From Burkholderiaceae bacterium (GTDB lineage Bacteria; Pseudomonadota; Gammaproteobacteria; Burkholderiales; Burkholderiaceae_B), in assembly GCA_021208885.1 (NCBI GenBank), contig JAJOJF010000019.1:1-50060 (forward strand): 50,060 nt of DNA. The letters run 5' to 3'. A program made the translations under genes and the position numbers. The notes under the pieces were generated by a model. It was given only the letters and a program-made list of their open reading frames with translations, made no database searches and was not told where the DNA came from. This document shows, piece by piece, positions 1 through 9,800 of the stretch (its first letter is position 1; each line of letters opens with the position of its first letter).

Positions 1-1
1 A

Positions 2-139
2 AACGCCGACTTGGTCGGTGCGTTAAATGTATTAGCCCGAGGGCATCGGGTGATCGCCTGTGGAGTTGAAACAATGGTTTTAACGATGAAGCAGGAACCA
101 TTGGGAAGTAGCGATACACGCCCAATCTTGGCGGCTTGA
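2..139 (+). CDS. tnpB: TnpB (IS200/IS605 OrfB) C-terminal fragment
   Basis: Only the last 45 codons lie in the window; the gene enters from the left edge in frame 2 and stops with TGA at 137-139. The peptide contains NADLVGALNVLARGHR, the typical end of the RuvC-like nuclease domain of TnpB/OrfB, in which the Asp of NADLVGALN is the third catalytic acid of the family. The zinc finger that normally precedes it is outside the window. TnpB proteins are RNA-guided nucleases that help IS200/IS605 elements persist. Whether this copy is intact upstream, or paired with tnpA, cannot be seen. Confidence 0.85.
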   Translation, partial: NADLVGALNVLARGHRVIACGVETMVLTMKQEPLGSSDTRPILAA

Positions 140-205
140 TAAAGCCGCGAGGAATCCTCGTCGTTCAGGACGGGGAGGTAGTCAAACGCTAAACCCATCA
201 TTTTA
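60..205 (+). ncRNA. Candidate omega RNA (reRNA) of TnpB
   Basis: In characterised IS200/IS605 elements the guide RNA of TnpB is encoded over the end of tnpB and the right end of the element, and its guide is the host DNA just past that end. By that rule the scaffold would end at about 185 and the guide would be about 186-205, just upstream of ndk. The boundaries are inferred from the family; only the right-end sequence is visible. The 5' limit given is approximate. Confidence 0.35.
140..185 (+). mobile_element. Right end of an IS200/IS605-type element
   Basis: The bases after the tnpB stop (GAGGAATCCTCGTCGTTCAG, then a G-rich stretch ending GTCAA at 181-185) match the usual right end of IS1341-like elements as I know them. 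CGAGGA and TCCTCG form a tight hairpin at about 148-160. I place the element tip after GTCAA; the exact cleavage site is inferred. Confidence 0.65.
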
Positions 206-228
206 AGGGCATGCGGGTAACTACGGCA

Positions 229-237
229 TGCTAGAAT
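229..237 (+). promoter_or_regulatory. Possible extended -10 promoter for ndk
   Basis: TGC followed by TAGAAT (232-237) resembles an extended -10 element about 60 bp before the ndk start. No good -35 is present; a GGCATGC heptamer occurs twice nearby (208-214 and 225-231). The call rests on one motif only. Confidence 0.35.
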
Positions 238-296
238 GTCAGGCTATCTCGAATTTCCCAAAGTCTTTGTTTTTATTGAGAATTACTGGAGCATTC

Positions 297-722
297 ATGT
301 CTGTACAACGCACTTTGTCGATCATCAAGCCCGATGCCGTCGCTAAAAACGTCATTGGCCAAATTCTTGCCCGCTTTGAGCAGGCTGGCTTAAAAGTCAT
401 CGCTGCTCGTATGATGCAGCTCTCGCGCGAAGATGCCGGGCGTTTTTACGCCGTTCACAAAGAGCGTCCTTTCTTCAAGGACCTCGTTGACTTCATGGTT
501 TCTGGCCCTGTCATGGTGCAGGTGCTCGAAGGCGAGAACGCTATCCAGAAAAACCGCGACCTGATGGGCGCGACCGATCCCAAGAAAGCAGAAAAGGGCA
601 CGATCCGTGCGGATTTCGCCGAGAGCATTGATGCCAACGCCGTCCATGGTTCAGATGCACCGGAAACGGCCGCAACAGAAATTGCTTTTTTCTTTCCGGA
701 AATGAATATCCACAGCCGTTAA
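297..722 (+). CDS. ndk: Nucleoside diphosphate kinase
   Basis: Transfers the gamma phosphate from NTPs to NDPs through a phosphohistidine, balancing cytosolic nucleotide pools. The 141-residue product has the normal family length. The N-terminus [15 protein letters not shown] and the active-site block [12 protein letters not shown] with the catalytic His are both intact. The start at 297 is chosen because TGGAG lies 5 bases upstream at 287-291; a longer reading frame from 228 has no family support. In Burkholderiales ndk commonly sits immediately upstream of rlmN, as here. The remnant IS element ends about 110 bp upstream, so the insertion is close to the promoter but does not enter the gene. 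Confidence 0.97.
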   Translation: MSVQRTLSIIKPDAVAKNVIGQILARFEQAGLKVIAARMMQLSREDAGRFYAVHKERPFFKDLVDFMVSGPVMVQVLEGENAIQKNRDLMGATDPKKAEKGTIRADFAESIDANAVHGSDAPETAATEIAFFFPEMNIHSR

Positions 723-762
723 CACAGCCTTACGATAGACCTTGATGGTCTACCCAGGTGCA

Positions 763-797
763 CAGGTCAGCGGTTGCCATTGGGGCAGCCGGACCTG
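763..797 (+). other. Strong hairpin between ndk and rlmN
   Basis: CAGGTC (763-768) pairs with GACCTG (792-797), and CGGTTGC (771-777) pairs with GCAGCCG (785-791) with one G-U, giving a 13-bp stem with a 2-base bulge. No U tract follows, so it is not a classical terminator. It may be an RNA processing or stability element. A smaller hairpin, TAGACC/GGTCTA, lies at 736-752. Confidence 0.5.
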
Positions 798-831
798 CAA
801 ACCGTCAAGCCACTGAGTAACGTACCTGCAC

Positions 832-2004
832 ATGAACGCCGTCACACAGTCACTAACCAACCTGATCGGGATGGACCAGACTGCCCTCGTCGAGATGGTC
901 GGCGCCTGGGGTGACAAGCCGTTTCGTGCCAAGCAACTGATGCGCTGGATTCACCAGCGTGGTGAGTCTGACTTTAACAACATGACCGATCTGGCGGGTG
1001 CGTTTCGCCAACGTCTGGCCAGTCAGTGCGCTATTGCGGCGCCAGGCGTGATTAAGCGTCACGTGTCGTCGGACCACACCCACAAGTGGCTTTTTGATGT
1101 CGGCAACCACAACGCCATCGAAACCGTCTTTATCCCGGAAGACGACCGTGGCACATTATGTATTTCGAGTCAGGCGGGTTGCACCGTGGCATGTCCGTTC
1201 TGCTCGACGGGACATCAGGGCTTTAGTCGCAACTTGAACGTTGCCGAGATCATCGGTCAGCTCTGGTGGGCCCGTCATGACTTGCTGGCAACCGGTGCGG
1301 TCACCCGACTCGACGGCAACGAGTTGGCTAACGATCGAGTAATTAGCAACGTGGTGTTCATGGGCATGGGCGAGCCACTGCTCAATTACGACGCAGTGCT
1401 CGGTGCCATCAAACTCATGCTCGACGATCATGCTTATGGTTTGTCGCGCAGACGCGTGACCGTGTCCACGTCCGGTGTTGTACCTTTCATGGATCGGCTG
1501 GCCAACGATTGTCCGGTGGCGCTTGCAGTTTCTTTGCACGCACCCAATGATGCCCTGCGTGATCATCTGGTGCCGCTGAACAAGAAATACCCCTTGCGCG
1601 AGCTGCTCGCTGCCTGCGAGCGTTATCTCAAAGTTGCCCCGCGTGACTTCATCACATTCGAATACGTCATGTTGCAGCAGGTCAATGACGACTTGCAACA
1701 TGCTCGGGAGCTCGTCGAGATAGCCCGCGAGGTGCCCTGCAAAATCAACCTGATCCCATTTAATCCGTTTCCGGATTCAGGCTTGCAGCGCTCGTCTTCG
1801 AACCGAGTGCATGCATTTGCGCGTGTTTTGCAGGAAGCTGGTGTAGTGACTACCATCCGTAAAACACGTGGTGATGATATTGATGCTGCCTGCGGCCAGT
1901 TGGCTGGCGATATCAAAGACCGCACTAAGTTGACTGAGCGTCGCGTGGCTCAAGCAGCGGCGCACAAGCTTAAAGAGATTGCAGTCATGGAGGTCAGGTC
2001 ATGA
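832..2004 (+). CDS. rlmN: Dual-specificity 23S rRNA/tRNA A2 methyltransferase RlmN
   Basis: Radical-SAM enzyme that methylates C2 of A2503 in 23S rRNA and A37 in some tRNAs. The 390-residue product carries the cluster-binding motif [11 protein letters not shown] (CxxxCxxC), followed by [14 protein letters not shown], a family hallmark. The C-terminal region includes [18 protein letters not shown], with the second conserved Cys used in the methyl-transfer mechanism. No clear Shine-Dalgarno precedes the ATG at 832. The stop overlaps the next start in an ATGA arrangement at 2001-2004, indicating translational coupling with the RodZ-like gene. Confidence 0.97.
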   Translation: MNAVTQSLTNLIGMDQTALVEMVGAWGDKPFRAKQLMRWIHQRGESDFNNMTDLAGAFRQRLASQCAIAAPGVIKRHVSSDHTHKWLFDVGNHNAIETVFIPEDDRGTLCISSQAGCTVACPFCSTGHQGFSRNLNVAEIIGQLWWARHDLLATGAVTRLDGNELANDRVISNVVFMGMGEPLLNYDAVLGAIKLMLDDHAYGLSRRRVTVSTSGVVPFMDRLANDCPVALAVSLHAPNDALRDHLVPLNKKYPLRELLAACERYLKVAPRDFITFEYVMLQQVNDDLQHARELVEIAREVPCKINLIPFNPFPDSGLQRSSSNRVHAFARVLQEAGVVTTIRKTRGDDIDAACGQLAGDIKDRTKLTERRVAQAAAHKLKEIAVMEVRS

Positions 2005-2498
2005 GCCTGGAAGACCCGAAGACAATGCCGCTCAAATTCGAGTCACCGCCCGAGCCGACTGAGCCGGTGACAGCGCTGGCTGCACTGCGCACAATCCGAG
2101 TCGCCCGTGGGATGTCTCTCGACGACGTGTCAGCCAGGCTCAAGTATCCCGCGCGCATGATCGATGCGCTCGAATCGGAGCGGTGGGATGAATTGCCCAA
2201 GGGTATTGGCCTAAAAACTTTGGCCAAAAACTACACCCGACTGTTGGGCGTGGATTTTGAGGCGCTAGAGCCCGTCTTGCGGCAATATGTGCCAGCTAGC
2301 CAGGGTGGCATTGCAAACCATACCTCAACGCGTGCTATCGGTGAGTCCATGCAAGAGCATCGGTCCTCTGGCTCGACTGCATGGGTTGTTTTGATTGTGT
2401 TGGTCATTGCGATCATCGTCGGCATCGCTATTTGGCAGGGAATCGTCCCCGATAGCCTCGTGCCGCAGTGGCTAAAGGGTGCATCTGATGTCAGCTGA
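2001..2498 (+). CDS. RodZ-like helix-turn-helix membrane protein, short form
   Basis: A 165-residue protein with an N-terminal helix-turn-helix of the RodZ type (about residues 28-90, with [20 protein letters not shown] and [19 protein letters not shown]). It has one membrane helix at about 127-147 ([18 protein letters not shown]) and then only some 18 residues outside. RodZ links MreB filaments to the cell-wall machinery. The usual long periplasmic domain of E. coli RodZ is absent. The gene overlaps rlmN by 4 bases and ispG by 11 bases, the usual neighbours of rodZ. In many relatives a pilF/pilW TPR gene sits between rlmN and rodZ; none is present here. Orthology is inferred from domain and position. 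Confidence 0.75.
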   Translation: MSLEDPKTMPLKFESPPEPTEPVTALAALRTIRVARGMSLDDVSARLKYPARMIDALESERWDELPKGIGLKTLAKNYTRLLGVDFEALEPVLRQYVPASQGGIANHTSTRAIGESMQEHRSSGSTAWVVLIVLVIAIIVGIAIWQGIVPDSLVPQWLKGASDVS

Positions 2499-3810
2499 GC
2501 ATTCAAAAAAAATGGATTCCGTCCCGACAAGGTCTGCTTGCCTGCCAGCGGTTGGCCCAGCACCCAAGCGCGCAACCCGTCAGGCAAAGGTGGTTTGGAA
2601 CGACACTGTGGTTCGGGTTGGGGGCGATGCGCCAGTGGTCGTGCAGTCCATGACCAACACCGACACGGCTGACGCCATCGCAACAGCCATTCAAGTCAAG
2701 GAATTGGCATTGGCAGGCTCGGAAATTGTCCGTATCACCGTCAATACGCCAGAGGCTGCCCAGGCCGTGCCAGCCATCCGGGAGCAGCTAGACCGCATGG
2801 GTATCTCAGTGCCACTTTGTGGTGACTTTCACTTCAACGGCCACAAGCTCTTGACGCAATTTCCGGACTGTGCGCAAGCCTTGTCCAAGTACCGCATCAA
2901 TCCCGGCAATATGGGTGGCGGCAAGCGCCGGGATGACAATTTTGCACAGATGATTGAAGTAGCGTGCCGGCATAACAAGCCAGTGCGTATTGGTGTGAAC
3001 TGGGGCAGCCTGGATCAGGAATTGCTTGCGCGCATGATGGATGAAAATCAGCAGCGAACCGTGCCTTTGGATGCCCAAGCGGTGATGCGCGATGCTCTGG
3101 TGGTGTCCGCTATCAGCAATGCCGAGCGCGCTCAAGAGCTTGGCTTGCCGGGCGATGCGATTGTGCTGTCCTGCAAGGTAAGCCACGTCCAGGACTTGAT
3201 TGCGGTCTACCGGGACTTATCGGCCCGTTGCGACTATCCATTGCATCTCGGACTGACCGAGGCTGGCATGGGCACCAAAGGTGTGGTGGCATCGACTGCG
3301 GCGCTTGCGGTGCTTCTGCAAGAAGGCATTGGTGACACCATCCGTATCTCTTTGACGCCAGAGCCTGGCGGAGACCGCTGCCGTGAAGTAGTGGTCGCCC
3401 AGGAAATATTGCAAACCATGGGCTTGCGTGCGTTTACCCCCATGGTGATTGCTTGCCCAGGTTGTGGGCGTACCACGAGTACCGTCTTTCAGGAGCTTGC
3501 CGACGACATTCAACGCTATCTGCGTGAGCAAATGCCGGTTTGGCGCACCCGGTATCCCGGGGTCGAGTCAATGAACGTGGCTGTAATGGGCTGCGTGGTC
3601 AATGGTCCTGGCGAAAGCCGTCACGCCGATATCGGAATCAGTTTGCCGGGCACCGGCGAAGTGCCGGCCGCACCCGTCTACGTCGATGGCGTGCGCACTG
3701 TGACGCTTAAAGGGGATCGGATTGCCGAGGAGTTTCAGGTAATCGTCCAAAACTATATTGAAAAACGCTATGGACGCAATCAACGGCAGTCCGCTGATAC
3801 GGTGTCCTGA
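2488..3810 (+). CDS. ispG: 4-hydroxy-3-methylbut-2-en-1-yl diphosphate synthase (flavodoxin)
   Basis: Seventh enzyme of the MEP isoprenoid pathway; converts methylerythritol cyclodiphosphate to HMBPP using a 4Fe-4S cluster. The 440-residue protein has the conserved blocks [26 protein letters not shown] and [13 protein letters not shown]. The C-terminal cluster ligands lie in [10 protein letters not shown] and [17 protein letters not shown]. The ATG at 2488 is preferred because AAAGGG at 2474-2479 lies 8 bases before it; a GTG at 2479 would add three residues. It overlaps the RodZ-like gene, so the two are probably co-translated. Confidence 0.96.
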   Translation: MSAEHSKKMDSVPTRSACLPAVGPAPKRATRQAKVVWNDTVVRVGGDAPVVVQSMTNTDTADAIATAIQVKELALAGSEIVRITVNTPEAAQAVPAIREQLDRMGISVPLCGDFHFNGHKLLTQFPDCAQALSKYRINPGNMGGGKRRDDNFAQMIEVACRHNKPVRIGVNWGSLDQELLARMMDENQQRTVPLDAQAVMRDALVVSAISNAERAQELGLPGDAIVLSCKVSHVQDLIAVYRDLSARCDYPLHLGLTEAGMGTKGVVASTAALAVLLQEGIGDTIRISLTPEPGGDRCREVVVAQEILQTMGLRAFTPMVIACPGCGRTTSTVFQELADDIQRYLREQMPVWRTRYPGVESMNVAVMGCVVNGPGESRHADIGISLPGTGEVPAAPVYVDGVRTVTLKGDRIAEEFQVIVQNYIEKRYGRNQRQSADTVS

Positions 3811-3819
3811 GCAGGCTAA

Positions 3820-5139
3820 GTGATGACAACAGAGTTTAAAAAAGTCGCCGCCATTCGCGGCATGAATGATGTTTTGCCAGACGCCTCCCATACATGGGAG
3901 GCGCTTGAAGAAATCCTTCGGCAATGGCTAGCACAGTACGGTTACTTGAACATGCGCTCGCCTGTGCTTGAGCACACACGACTCTTTACGCGCGGCATTG
4001 GTGAGGTAACCGATATTGTCGAAAAGGAAATGTACACCTTTGTCGATAGCTTGAACGGCGAGTCGCTCACCATGCGGCCAGAGTTCACGGCTGGCCTGGT
4101 GCGTGCCACGATTGAGCACAACCTGCTGTATGACCGGCCTCGCCGAATCTACAGCATGGGGCCAGTGTTTCGTCATGAACGCCCGCAGCGTGGTCGCTAC
4201 AGGCAGTTCCATCAACTCGACGTTGAAGCCTTGGGGTTTGCTGGGCCGGATGTGGATGCCGAACTCATTTTGATGACGGCCCGTCTGTGGAGATTGCTTG
4301 GCATTGACGGAATTGAGCTTGAGCTCAATTCGCTCGGGCAATTGCCTGAGCGCCAGGCGCACCGAGTGGCCTTGATCAAGCACTTGGAGGCTCACAGAAA
4401 TGTGCTTGATGAAGACGGCCAGCGCAGGCTCTACACAAATCCGTTGCGAGTGCTTGACACCAAGAATCCTGCCATGCAGGAGATGGCCAATTCAGCACCC
4501 AAGTTATTTGACTTCTTGGGGGGGGAGTCCAGGGCACACTTCGATGGCGTTTGTCAGCGGCTTGAAGAGGCGGGCATTGCTTATCGATTGAACCCCCGCA
4601 TGGTGCGTGGACTTGATTATTACAACCTCACCGTCTTTGAATGGGTCACAGACAAGCTTGGTGCCCAAGCCACGGTCTGTGGCGGTGGGCGTTACGATGA
4701 CCTGATTGCACTGCTTGGTGGCAAACCGGCACCTGCCGTCGGGTTTGCAATCGGGATGGAACGCCTGATCGACTTGTGGAGCCAGTGCCAACAAATTCAG
4801 GCCACGCCTGAGTGCGATGTTTATTTGATTCACCAGAGTGAGGTTGCACAACGTCAGGCCGCCAGGCTGGCAGAGACGCTACGCGATGCCGGTTTGTCGG
4901 CAATCGTGCATGCTAGCGCTAGCGGATCAGCCAGTTTCAAAGCCCAGTTCAAGCGAGCTGACGCCAGTGGTGCGCAGATTGCGGTTATCCTAGGCGAAGA
5001 TGAGCTTGCCAGCGAGCAGGCATCGATCAAGTGGCTGCGTGCCGAGCAAAGTGATTCGCAGCAGCAGCGCGTGGAATTTGCCGAATTGGCCCAGTACCTC
5101 AAATGTGAACTCGACAAAGCATCTGGCAGGAAGGTTTAA
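3820..5139 (+). CDS. hisS: Histidyl-tRNA synthetase
   Basis: Charges tRNA-His in the cytosol. The 439-residue product is of normal length for a class IIa synthetase. Motif 2 ([16 protein letters not shown]), the histidine-binding loops [12 protein letters not shown] and GGGRYDDLI, and motif 3 ([10 protein letters not shown]) are all present, followed by the anticodon-binding domain. Two adjacent ATGs at 3820 and 3823 are possible starts. It follows ispG by 9 bases and precedes yfgM by 4 bases. A second HisS-like protein, HisZ, is encoded at 13230 and lacks tRNA-charging function. Confidence 0.97.
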   Translation: MMTTEFKKVAAIRGMNDVLPDASHTWEALEEILRQWLAQYGYLNMRSPVLEHTRLFTRGIGEVTDIVEKEMYTFVDSLNGESLTMRPEFTAGLVRATIEHNLLYDRPRRIYSMGPVFRHERPQRGRYRQFHQLDVEALGFAGPDVDAELILMTARLWRLLGIDGIELELNSLGQLPERQAHRVALIKHLEAHRNVLDEDGQRRLYTNPLRVLDTKNPAMQEMANSAPKLFDFLGGESRAHFDGVCQRLEEAGIAYRLNPRMVRGLDYYNLTVFEWVTDKLGAQATVCGGGRYDDLIALLGGKPAPAVGFAIGMERLIDLWSQCQQIQATPECDVYLIHQSEVAQRQAARLAETLRDAGLSAIVHASASGSASFKAQFKRADASGAQIAVILGEDELASEQASIKWLRAEQSDSQQQRVEFAELAQYLKCELDKASGRKV

Positions 5140-5143
5140 CAAC

Positions 5144-5776
5144 ATGGCTTACGATTTAGAAGAACAGGAACAGCTAGCGCAACTTAAAGCCTGGTGGGAC
5201 AAGTATGGCTCCATTACGCTGGGCTTGTTGTCCCTGGCGCTGGTCATTGTGCTGGGCTGGCAAGGTTTCAACTGGTATGAAAATAACCAGTCCCAGCAGG
5301 CACGCGGTTATTACGACGCACTTGAACGTGCGGCGGCGCAGCAAGGCGATGATAGTTCTGGTCGCATACAGGCAGCGATGCAGACCTTGCAAGGCGAGTT
5401 CCCCAAAACCGATTACGCTGCGCGCGCGGCGCTGGTTGCCTCGGATGCCTTGCGTGCTCGCGACCAACTCGATGCTGCCGCCCAGCCATTGATTTGGTTG
5501 GCGGCCAGCAATCATGTGGCTTTAGCGCCGGTTGCCAAACTGCGATTGGCTGGGCTCTATCTCGATCAAGGTAAATACGATCAAGCCTTGGCCGAGCTTG
5601 ATGCTGCGCCTGACTCTTTCGCAGCGTTGTACGCTGACCGCCGTGGTGACATTCTGGCCGCACAGGGCAAACGCGACCAAGCGCTGGCTGCCTGGCAGCA
5701 AGCCATCGAACTGCTTGGGCCAGCTGACGCATTGACTAACGTCGTGCAGTTAAAAATAGACACCATCGGATCGTGA
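5144..5776 (+). CDS. yfgM: YfgM/AcrZ-like TPR membrane protein (DUF2133 family)
   Basis: A 210-residue inner-membrane protein with a short cytoplasmic N-terminus (MAYDLEEQEQLAQLKAWWDKYG), one membrane helix at about residues 22-42, and a periplasmic TPR-like domain rich in alanine. In E. coli YfgM associates with the SecYEG/PpiD translocon and has been linked to envelope stress. The start is supported by AGGAAGG at 5128-5134, 9 bases upstream. A longer frame entering hisS is ignored. The gene lies in the conserved hisS-yfgM-bamB-der order and overlaps the GTG alternative start of bamB. Confidence 0.88.
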   Translation: MAYDLEEQEQLAQLKAWWDKYGSITLGLLSLALVIVLGWQGFNWYENNQSQQARGYYDALERAAAQQGDDSSGRIQAAMQTLQGEFPKTDYAARAALVASDALRARDQLDAAAQPLIWLAASNHVALAPVAKLRLAGLYLDQGKYDQALAELDAAPDSFAALYADRRGDILAAQGKRDQALAAWQQAIELLGPADALTNVVQLKIDTIGS

Positions 5777-5790
5777 CGAGGATAGGTTTA

Positions 5791-6950
5791 ATGTTGTCAA
5801 CACGAGATTTGAAAAGCTTGCCACGTCGCTGGCTAGCGTTGTTAGTGATGGCCTCAAGTGTGACTCTGGTCGGTTGCGCGGGGTCTGATCCGCGCAACGA
5901 ACCTGCCGAGTTGACCCAGTATGCGCCGACAGTCAGTCTTGGTGTGGGCTGGAGAGTCCCCGTGGGCAGCGGTTCGTCCTACGGTTTTGCGCCGGCCATC
6001 GTGGGTGATTCCGTGTTTGCTGCTTCGCTTGATGGGAAGGTGGCGCGCATTGACGCGAACCAGGGTGCAACCGTGTGGAATCGTCAGGTGGCTCCAAGCC
6101 TGTCAGCTGGCGTCGGTTCAGACGGTCAGACCGTTGCAGTTGTTACACCAAAAGGCGAAGTGATTGCGCTTGATGCCAACGGTGATGAGAAGTGGCGCGC
6201 ACAGGCGACCAGTGAAGTCAACGTGGTGCCTTGGGTTGGTGAAGGTGTGGTTGTGGTGCGTTCGGGTGATTATCGGGTGCAGGCATTTAACGCAGCCAAC
6301 GGTGATCGTATCTGGAGCGTGCAGCGGCCTGGCCCGGCGTTGGCACTCAGAGCCCCTGCAAGAATGAGTCAGCTTCAAGGACTGGTGCTCGCTGGAATGC
6401 CTGGGGGGCGTCTGCTTGCAATTGAGCCTGGCAGTGGCGCTGTCGTTTGGGAAGGCATTGTCGCAGTGCCTAGTGGTGCCAGTGATCTTGAGCGTGTTAA
6501 TGATGTTGTCGGGATCCCGGTCGTGCGTGGCGATTTGCTGTGTGCCGCGGCCTACCAAGGCCGCGTGACGTGTTTTAACGCCAAAGAGGGTGGCCGCACT
6601 GTCTGGGCCAACAACCTCTCGAGTATTGTTGGCATTGGAGCTGATTCGCTGCGCGTTTACGCGCTGATAGTCGCGATAGGGTCCACGCCTACAAACTAGA
6701 GGACGGTGAGACGGTCTGGCTTCAGGATGCCTTGCGCAATCGGCGTCTCACCGAGCCTGGTGTGGTGGGGTCGTGGGTTGCCATGGGCGACTTTGATGGT
6801 TACGTGCATGCGTTGTCTACGCAGACCGGTGAACTTGCCGGTCGAGTCAGTGTCGGTGGCGGAGCGATGTTTGCCCCCGTCCAAACCACCTCAGGTGGGG
6901 CTCTGGTGCAAGCCGGTGATAGCTCTGTTGTCTTTATTCGGTTGAATTAA
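5791..6950 (+). pseudogene. bamB: BamB outer-membrane assembly lipoprotein, interrupted by a -1 frameshift
   Basis: BamB is the beta-propeller lipoprotein of the Bam complex. The N-terminus has a lipoprotein signal ending LVGC (Cys at about residue 29 from the 5791 ATG), and the PQQ-like repeats follow. At about 6661-6665 the frame breaks and reaches TAG at 6697-6699. Reading on in the -1 frame from 6663 restores ADSRDRVHAYKLEDGETVW and the last propeller blade to the TAA at 6948-6950. One added base would give a 386-residue protein, the normal size. The upstream piece alone lacks the final blades. Because BamB is usually well conserved and every other part is intact, a sequencing error is as likely as a real mutation. 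Confidence 0.88.
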
Positions 6951-6952
6951 TT

Positions 6953-8320
6953 GTGGCCTTTAAACCAGTCGTCACGCTTGTCGGTCGTCCCAATGTGGGC
7001 AAATCGACGCTTTTTAATCGCTTGACCCGTTCTCGTGCGGCGTTGGTGGCTGATTTTGCTGGTTTGACGCGTGACCGCCACTATGGTGAGGGTCGAGTCG
7101 GTGATATTCCCTTCATTGTGGTCGATACCGGGGGCTTTGAGCCAGTGGCCAAGTCCGGCATCTTGCACCACATGGCGCGCCAGACGGAACAGGCCATTGC
7201 TGAATCTGACGTGGTGATTTTTTTGGTTGACGCCAGGGCGGGGCTCAATGCCCACGATCAGGATATCGCGACCTTGCTGCGCAAGTCAGGTCAGAAAGTG
7301 CTGTTGTGTGTGAACAAAGCCGAAGGCATGAACTATACGGCGGCTGTGGCTGAATTCCATGAGCTAGGGTTGGGTGAACCGCATGCGATCTCAGCCTCGC
7401 ATGGTGATGGGGTGATGTCCTTAATTGAAGAGGCATTGGCGGAATTTGCCGATCAAAGTCCACAATTGCCCGAGCCTGAGGGTGAAGGTGCGCCCGAACT
7501 GATTGATGGCGACAAACACCGGATCAAGCTTGCGATTGTGGGACGGCCCAATGTAGGCAAGTCAACGCTTATCAATACGCTTGTCGGCGAGAATCGTGTG
7601 ATTGCATTTGACCTGCCAGGCACTACGCGTGATGCCATTGAAGTAGAGTTTGAGCGCGATGGTCGTCAATATACACTGATTGACACGGCTGGCTTGCGTC
7701 GTCGTGGCAAAGTGTTTGAAGCCGTCGAAAAATTCTCGGTAATCAAGACCCTTCAGGCGATAGAAGCCTGCAATGTGGTGTTATTGATGCTTGATGCGCA
7801 GCAGGAAATTTCTGATCAGGATGCCCACATCGCTGGGTTTGTCGTGGAGTCTGGTCGTGCGCTCGTGGTTGCCATCAACAAATGGGACAACGCTGATGAC
7901 GAGAGACGTGAACGAATCAAGCGAGAGTTTGATCGCAAGTTGAAGTTTTTAAGTTTTGCCAAGGTTCACACCATCTCGGCATTGCGCGGGCAGGGTGTTA
8001 ATGTGGTGATGAAGTCTGTGGTAGCAGCGCATACGGCCGCGTTCGCCAAACTATCGACACCCAAGCTTACCCGCGTGTTGCAGGAAGCCGTGACGCAGCA
8101 ACCACCGCCACGCAAGGGCATATTTCGCCCAAAAATGCGCTACGCCCACCAGGGTGGACAAAACCCGCCCCGGATTATCGTTCACGGCAATGCGCTTGAT
8201 GCGATTGCCAATCCTTATCGACGCTACCTCGAGTCAAAGTTTCGGGATGCGTTCGAGCTTGCTGGCACGCCTTTGCGTATTGAGTTCAAATCCTCTCATA
8301 ATCCTTACGTTGACGGCTAA
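6953..8320 (+). CDS. der: Ribosome-associated GTPase Der (EngA)
   Basis: Tandem-domain GTPase needed for 50S subunit maturation. Two G domains are visible: [12 protein letters not shown] near residue 10 with NKAE further on, and [12 protein letters not shown] near residue 195 with NKWD. A C-terminal KH-like domain follows. Length 455 fits the family. The start is GTG at 6953, only 2 bases after the bamB stop, and no clear ribosome-binding site is visible, so coupling to bamB translation is likely. If the bamB frameshift is real, it could reduce Der expression through loss of coupling. Confidence 0.96.
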   Translation: MAFKPVVTLVGRPNVGKSTLFNRLTRSRAALVADFAGLTRDRHYGEGRVGDIPFIVVDTGGFEPVAKSGILHHMARQTEQAIAESDVVIFLVDARAGLNAHDQDIATLLRKSGQKVLLCVNKAEGMNYTAAVAEFHELGLGEPHAISASHGDGVMSLIEEALAEFADQSPQLPEPEGEGAPELIDGDKHRIKLAIVGRPNVGKSTLINTLVGENRVIAFDLPGTTRDAIEVEFERDGRQYTLIDTAGLRRRGKVFEAVEKFSVIKTLQAIEACNVVLLMLDAQQEISDQDAHIAGFVVESGRALVVAINKWDNADDERRERIKREFDRKLKFLSFAKVHTISALRGQGVNVVMKSVVAAHTAAFAKLSTPKLTRVLQEAVTQQPPPRKGIFRPKMRYAHQGGQNPPRIIVHGNALDAIANPYRRYLESKFRDAFELAGTPLRIEFKSSHNPYVDG

Positions 8321-8326
8321 TTCACC

Positions 8327-9400
8327 ATGAGCCAATTCTGGAGCCCCTCGGTCCGCACGCTGAGCCCTTATGTGCCAGGCGAGCAGCCGCAGATCGACAA
8401 TCTGATCAAACTCAATACCAATGAGCACCCTTTGGGGCCTTCGCCGAGGGTGATTGAGGCCATCAAGGCGGCCACTACGGACAGATTGCGTCTTTATCCA
8501 GACCCTGAGGCAACCCGTCTTAAAGACGCCATTGCCAAGCGTTATGGTTTGGTGCGTGAACAGGTGTTCGTCGGCAACGGCTCTGATGATGTGCTGAATT
8601 TGGCGTTTTTTACGTTTTTTAGGCAAGAGCGGCCGCTTTTGTTCTCAGACTTGACCTACGGGTTCTATCCTGTTTACGCTGAGCTGCACGGCATCAATAC
8701 GCACATCGTGCCAGTTGACGAGCATTTCCGGATTCGGCCTGATGATTATTTGGGTCAAGGGCATCCAAAGGCCGGTGGCATCATTATTGCCAACCCTAAT
8801 GCGCCAACGGGTATTGCCTTAAGTCTTGCCGAGATCGAGCGTGTTGTGGCGGGCAATCCCGATGCGGTGGTCCTGGTTGATGAGGCCTACGTGGATTTCG
8901 GCGGCGAAAGTGCAGTTGCGCTGATAAATCGGTACCCGAATCTTTTGGTGTCTCATACATTGTCCAAATCCAGGTCTTTGGCTGGCTTGCGTGTGGGCTA
9001 CGCTTTGGGTTCAGCCGAATTGATACAAGGCCTGGAGATTGTAAAAAACAGCACCAACTCTTACCCATTGGACCAATTGGCACAAGTGGGTGCGACTGCC
9101 GCCATCGAAGACGATGCATACTTTGAGGGTGCGTGCCAGAGGGTGATTCAGACTCGAGAGTGGCTCACCGACCAATTGAAGGGTTTGGGCTTTGAGGTAT
9201 TGCCCTCTTCAGCGAATTTTGTGTTTGCGCGTCACCCTGAGCACGACGGCGCAGCTTTAGCTGGCTGGTTGCGTGAGCGCGCTATTTTGGTGCGTCATTT
9301 CAAGCGTGAGCGCATAGATCAGTTCTTGCGAATCACTGTGGGAACTTCAGCTCAATGTGAGAGTCTTATTGAGGCATTGAAAGCTTGTGTGCGACCGTAG
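8327..9400 (+). CDS. hisC: Histidinol-phosphate aminotransferase
   Basis: PLP-dependent enzyme of histidine biosynthesis that converts imidazole-acetol phosphate to histidinol phosphate. The 357-residue sequence has the substrate loop [15 protein letters not shown], the PLP-contact block [10 protein letters not shown], and the Schiff-base Lys in [19 protein letters not shown]. It starts 6 bases after der. Its placement between der and hfq, away from a his operon, is seen in related Burkholderiales. Some hisC paralogues act on aromatic keto acids, so exact substrate preference is not certain. Confidence 0.93.
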   Translation: MSQFWSPSVRTLSPYVPGEQPQIDNLIKLNTNEHPLGPSPRVIEAIKAATTDRLRLYPDPEATRLKDAIAKRYGLVREQVFVGNGSDDVLNLAFFTFFRQERPLLFSDLTYGFYPVYAELHGINTHIVPVDEHFRIRPDDYLGQGHPKAGGIIIANPNAPTGIALSLAEIERVVAGNPDAVVLVDEAYVDFGGESAVALINRYPNLLVSHTLSKSRSLAGLRVGYALGSAELIQGLEIVKNSTNSYPLDQLAQVGATAAIEDDAYFEGACQRVIQTREWLTDQLKGLGFEVLPSSANFVFARHPEHDGAALAGWLRERAILVRHFKRERIDQFLRITVGTSAQCESLIEALKACVRP

Positions 9401-9530
9401 GGTTTGACTGGCAAATCAGTTAAAAAGTCTGTAGAGTGTCGGCATTCGAATTTCAGTGTTTCGATTTGGCTGGTGGTAGTCCATTGATGGCCGCCCAACT
9501 AAGAACGATTACAAATTTTGGAGTTAATCA

Positions 9531-9767
9531 ATGAGCAACAAGGGGCAAACCCTGCAAGACCCGTTTTTGAATGTCTTGAGAAAAGAGCACATCCCGGTCT
9601 CGATTTACCTGGTCAACGGCATCAAGCTGCAGGGCCACGTCGAATCATTCGACCAGTATGTGGTTTTGCTCAGAAACACGGTCACCCAGATGGTCTACAA
9701 GCACGCCATTTCCACGGTCGTGCCGGCCAAGCCCGTATCCTTGCCAGTTGAGGGTAGCGCTGAGTAA
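9531..9767 (+). CDS. hfq: RNA chaperone Hfq
   Basis: Hexameric Sm-like protein that binds small RNAs and mRNAs. The 78-residue product has the Sm1 motif ([28 protein letters not shown]) split over residues 6-34 and the Sm2 signature YKHAIST near residue 57. A GGAG at 9520-9523 precedes the ATG. The 130-bp gap from hisC suggests its own promoter; TTGACT at 9404-9409 is a fair -35 but I see no convincing -10 at the right distance. It heads the hfq-hflX-hflK-hflC set. Confidence 0.97.
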   Translation: MSNKGQTLQDPFLNVLRKEHIPVSIYLVNGIKLQGHVESFDQYVVLLRNTVTQMVYKHAISTVVPAKPVSLPVEGSAE

Positions 9768-9800
9768 GTTTTTTTGCGTGACTTTGTCAGGTCTTGCCCG

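Noticed and set aside
9404..9437. Complete sigma-70 promoter for hfq
   Set aside because: TTGACT is a good -35, but the best -10 candidate TAGAGT is 22 bases away, too far for confidence.
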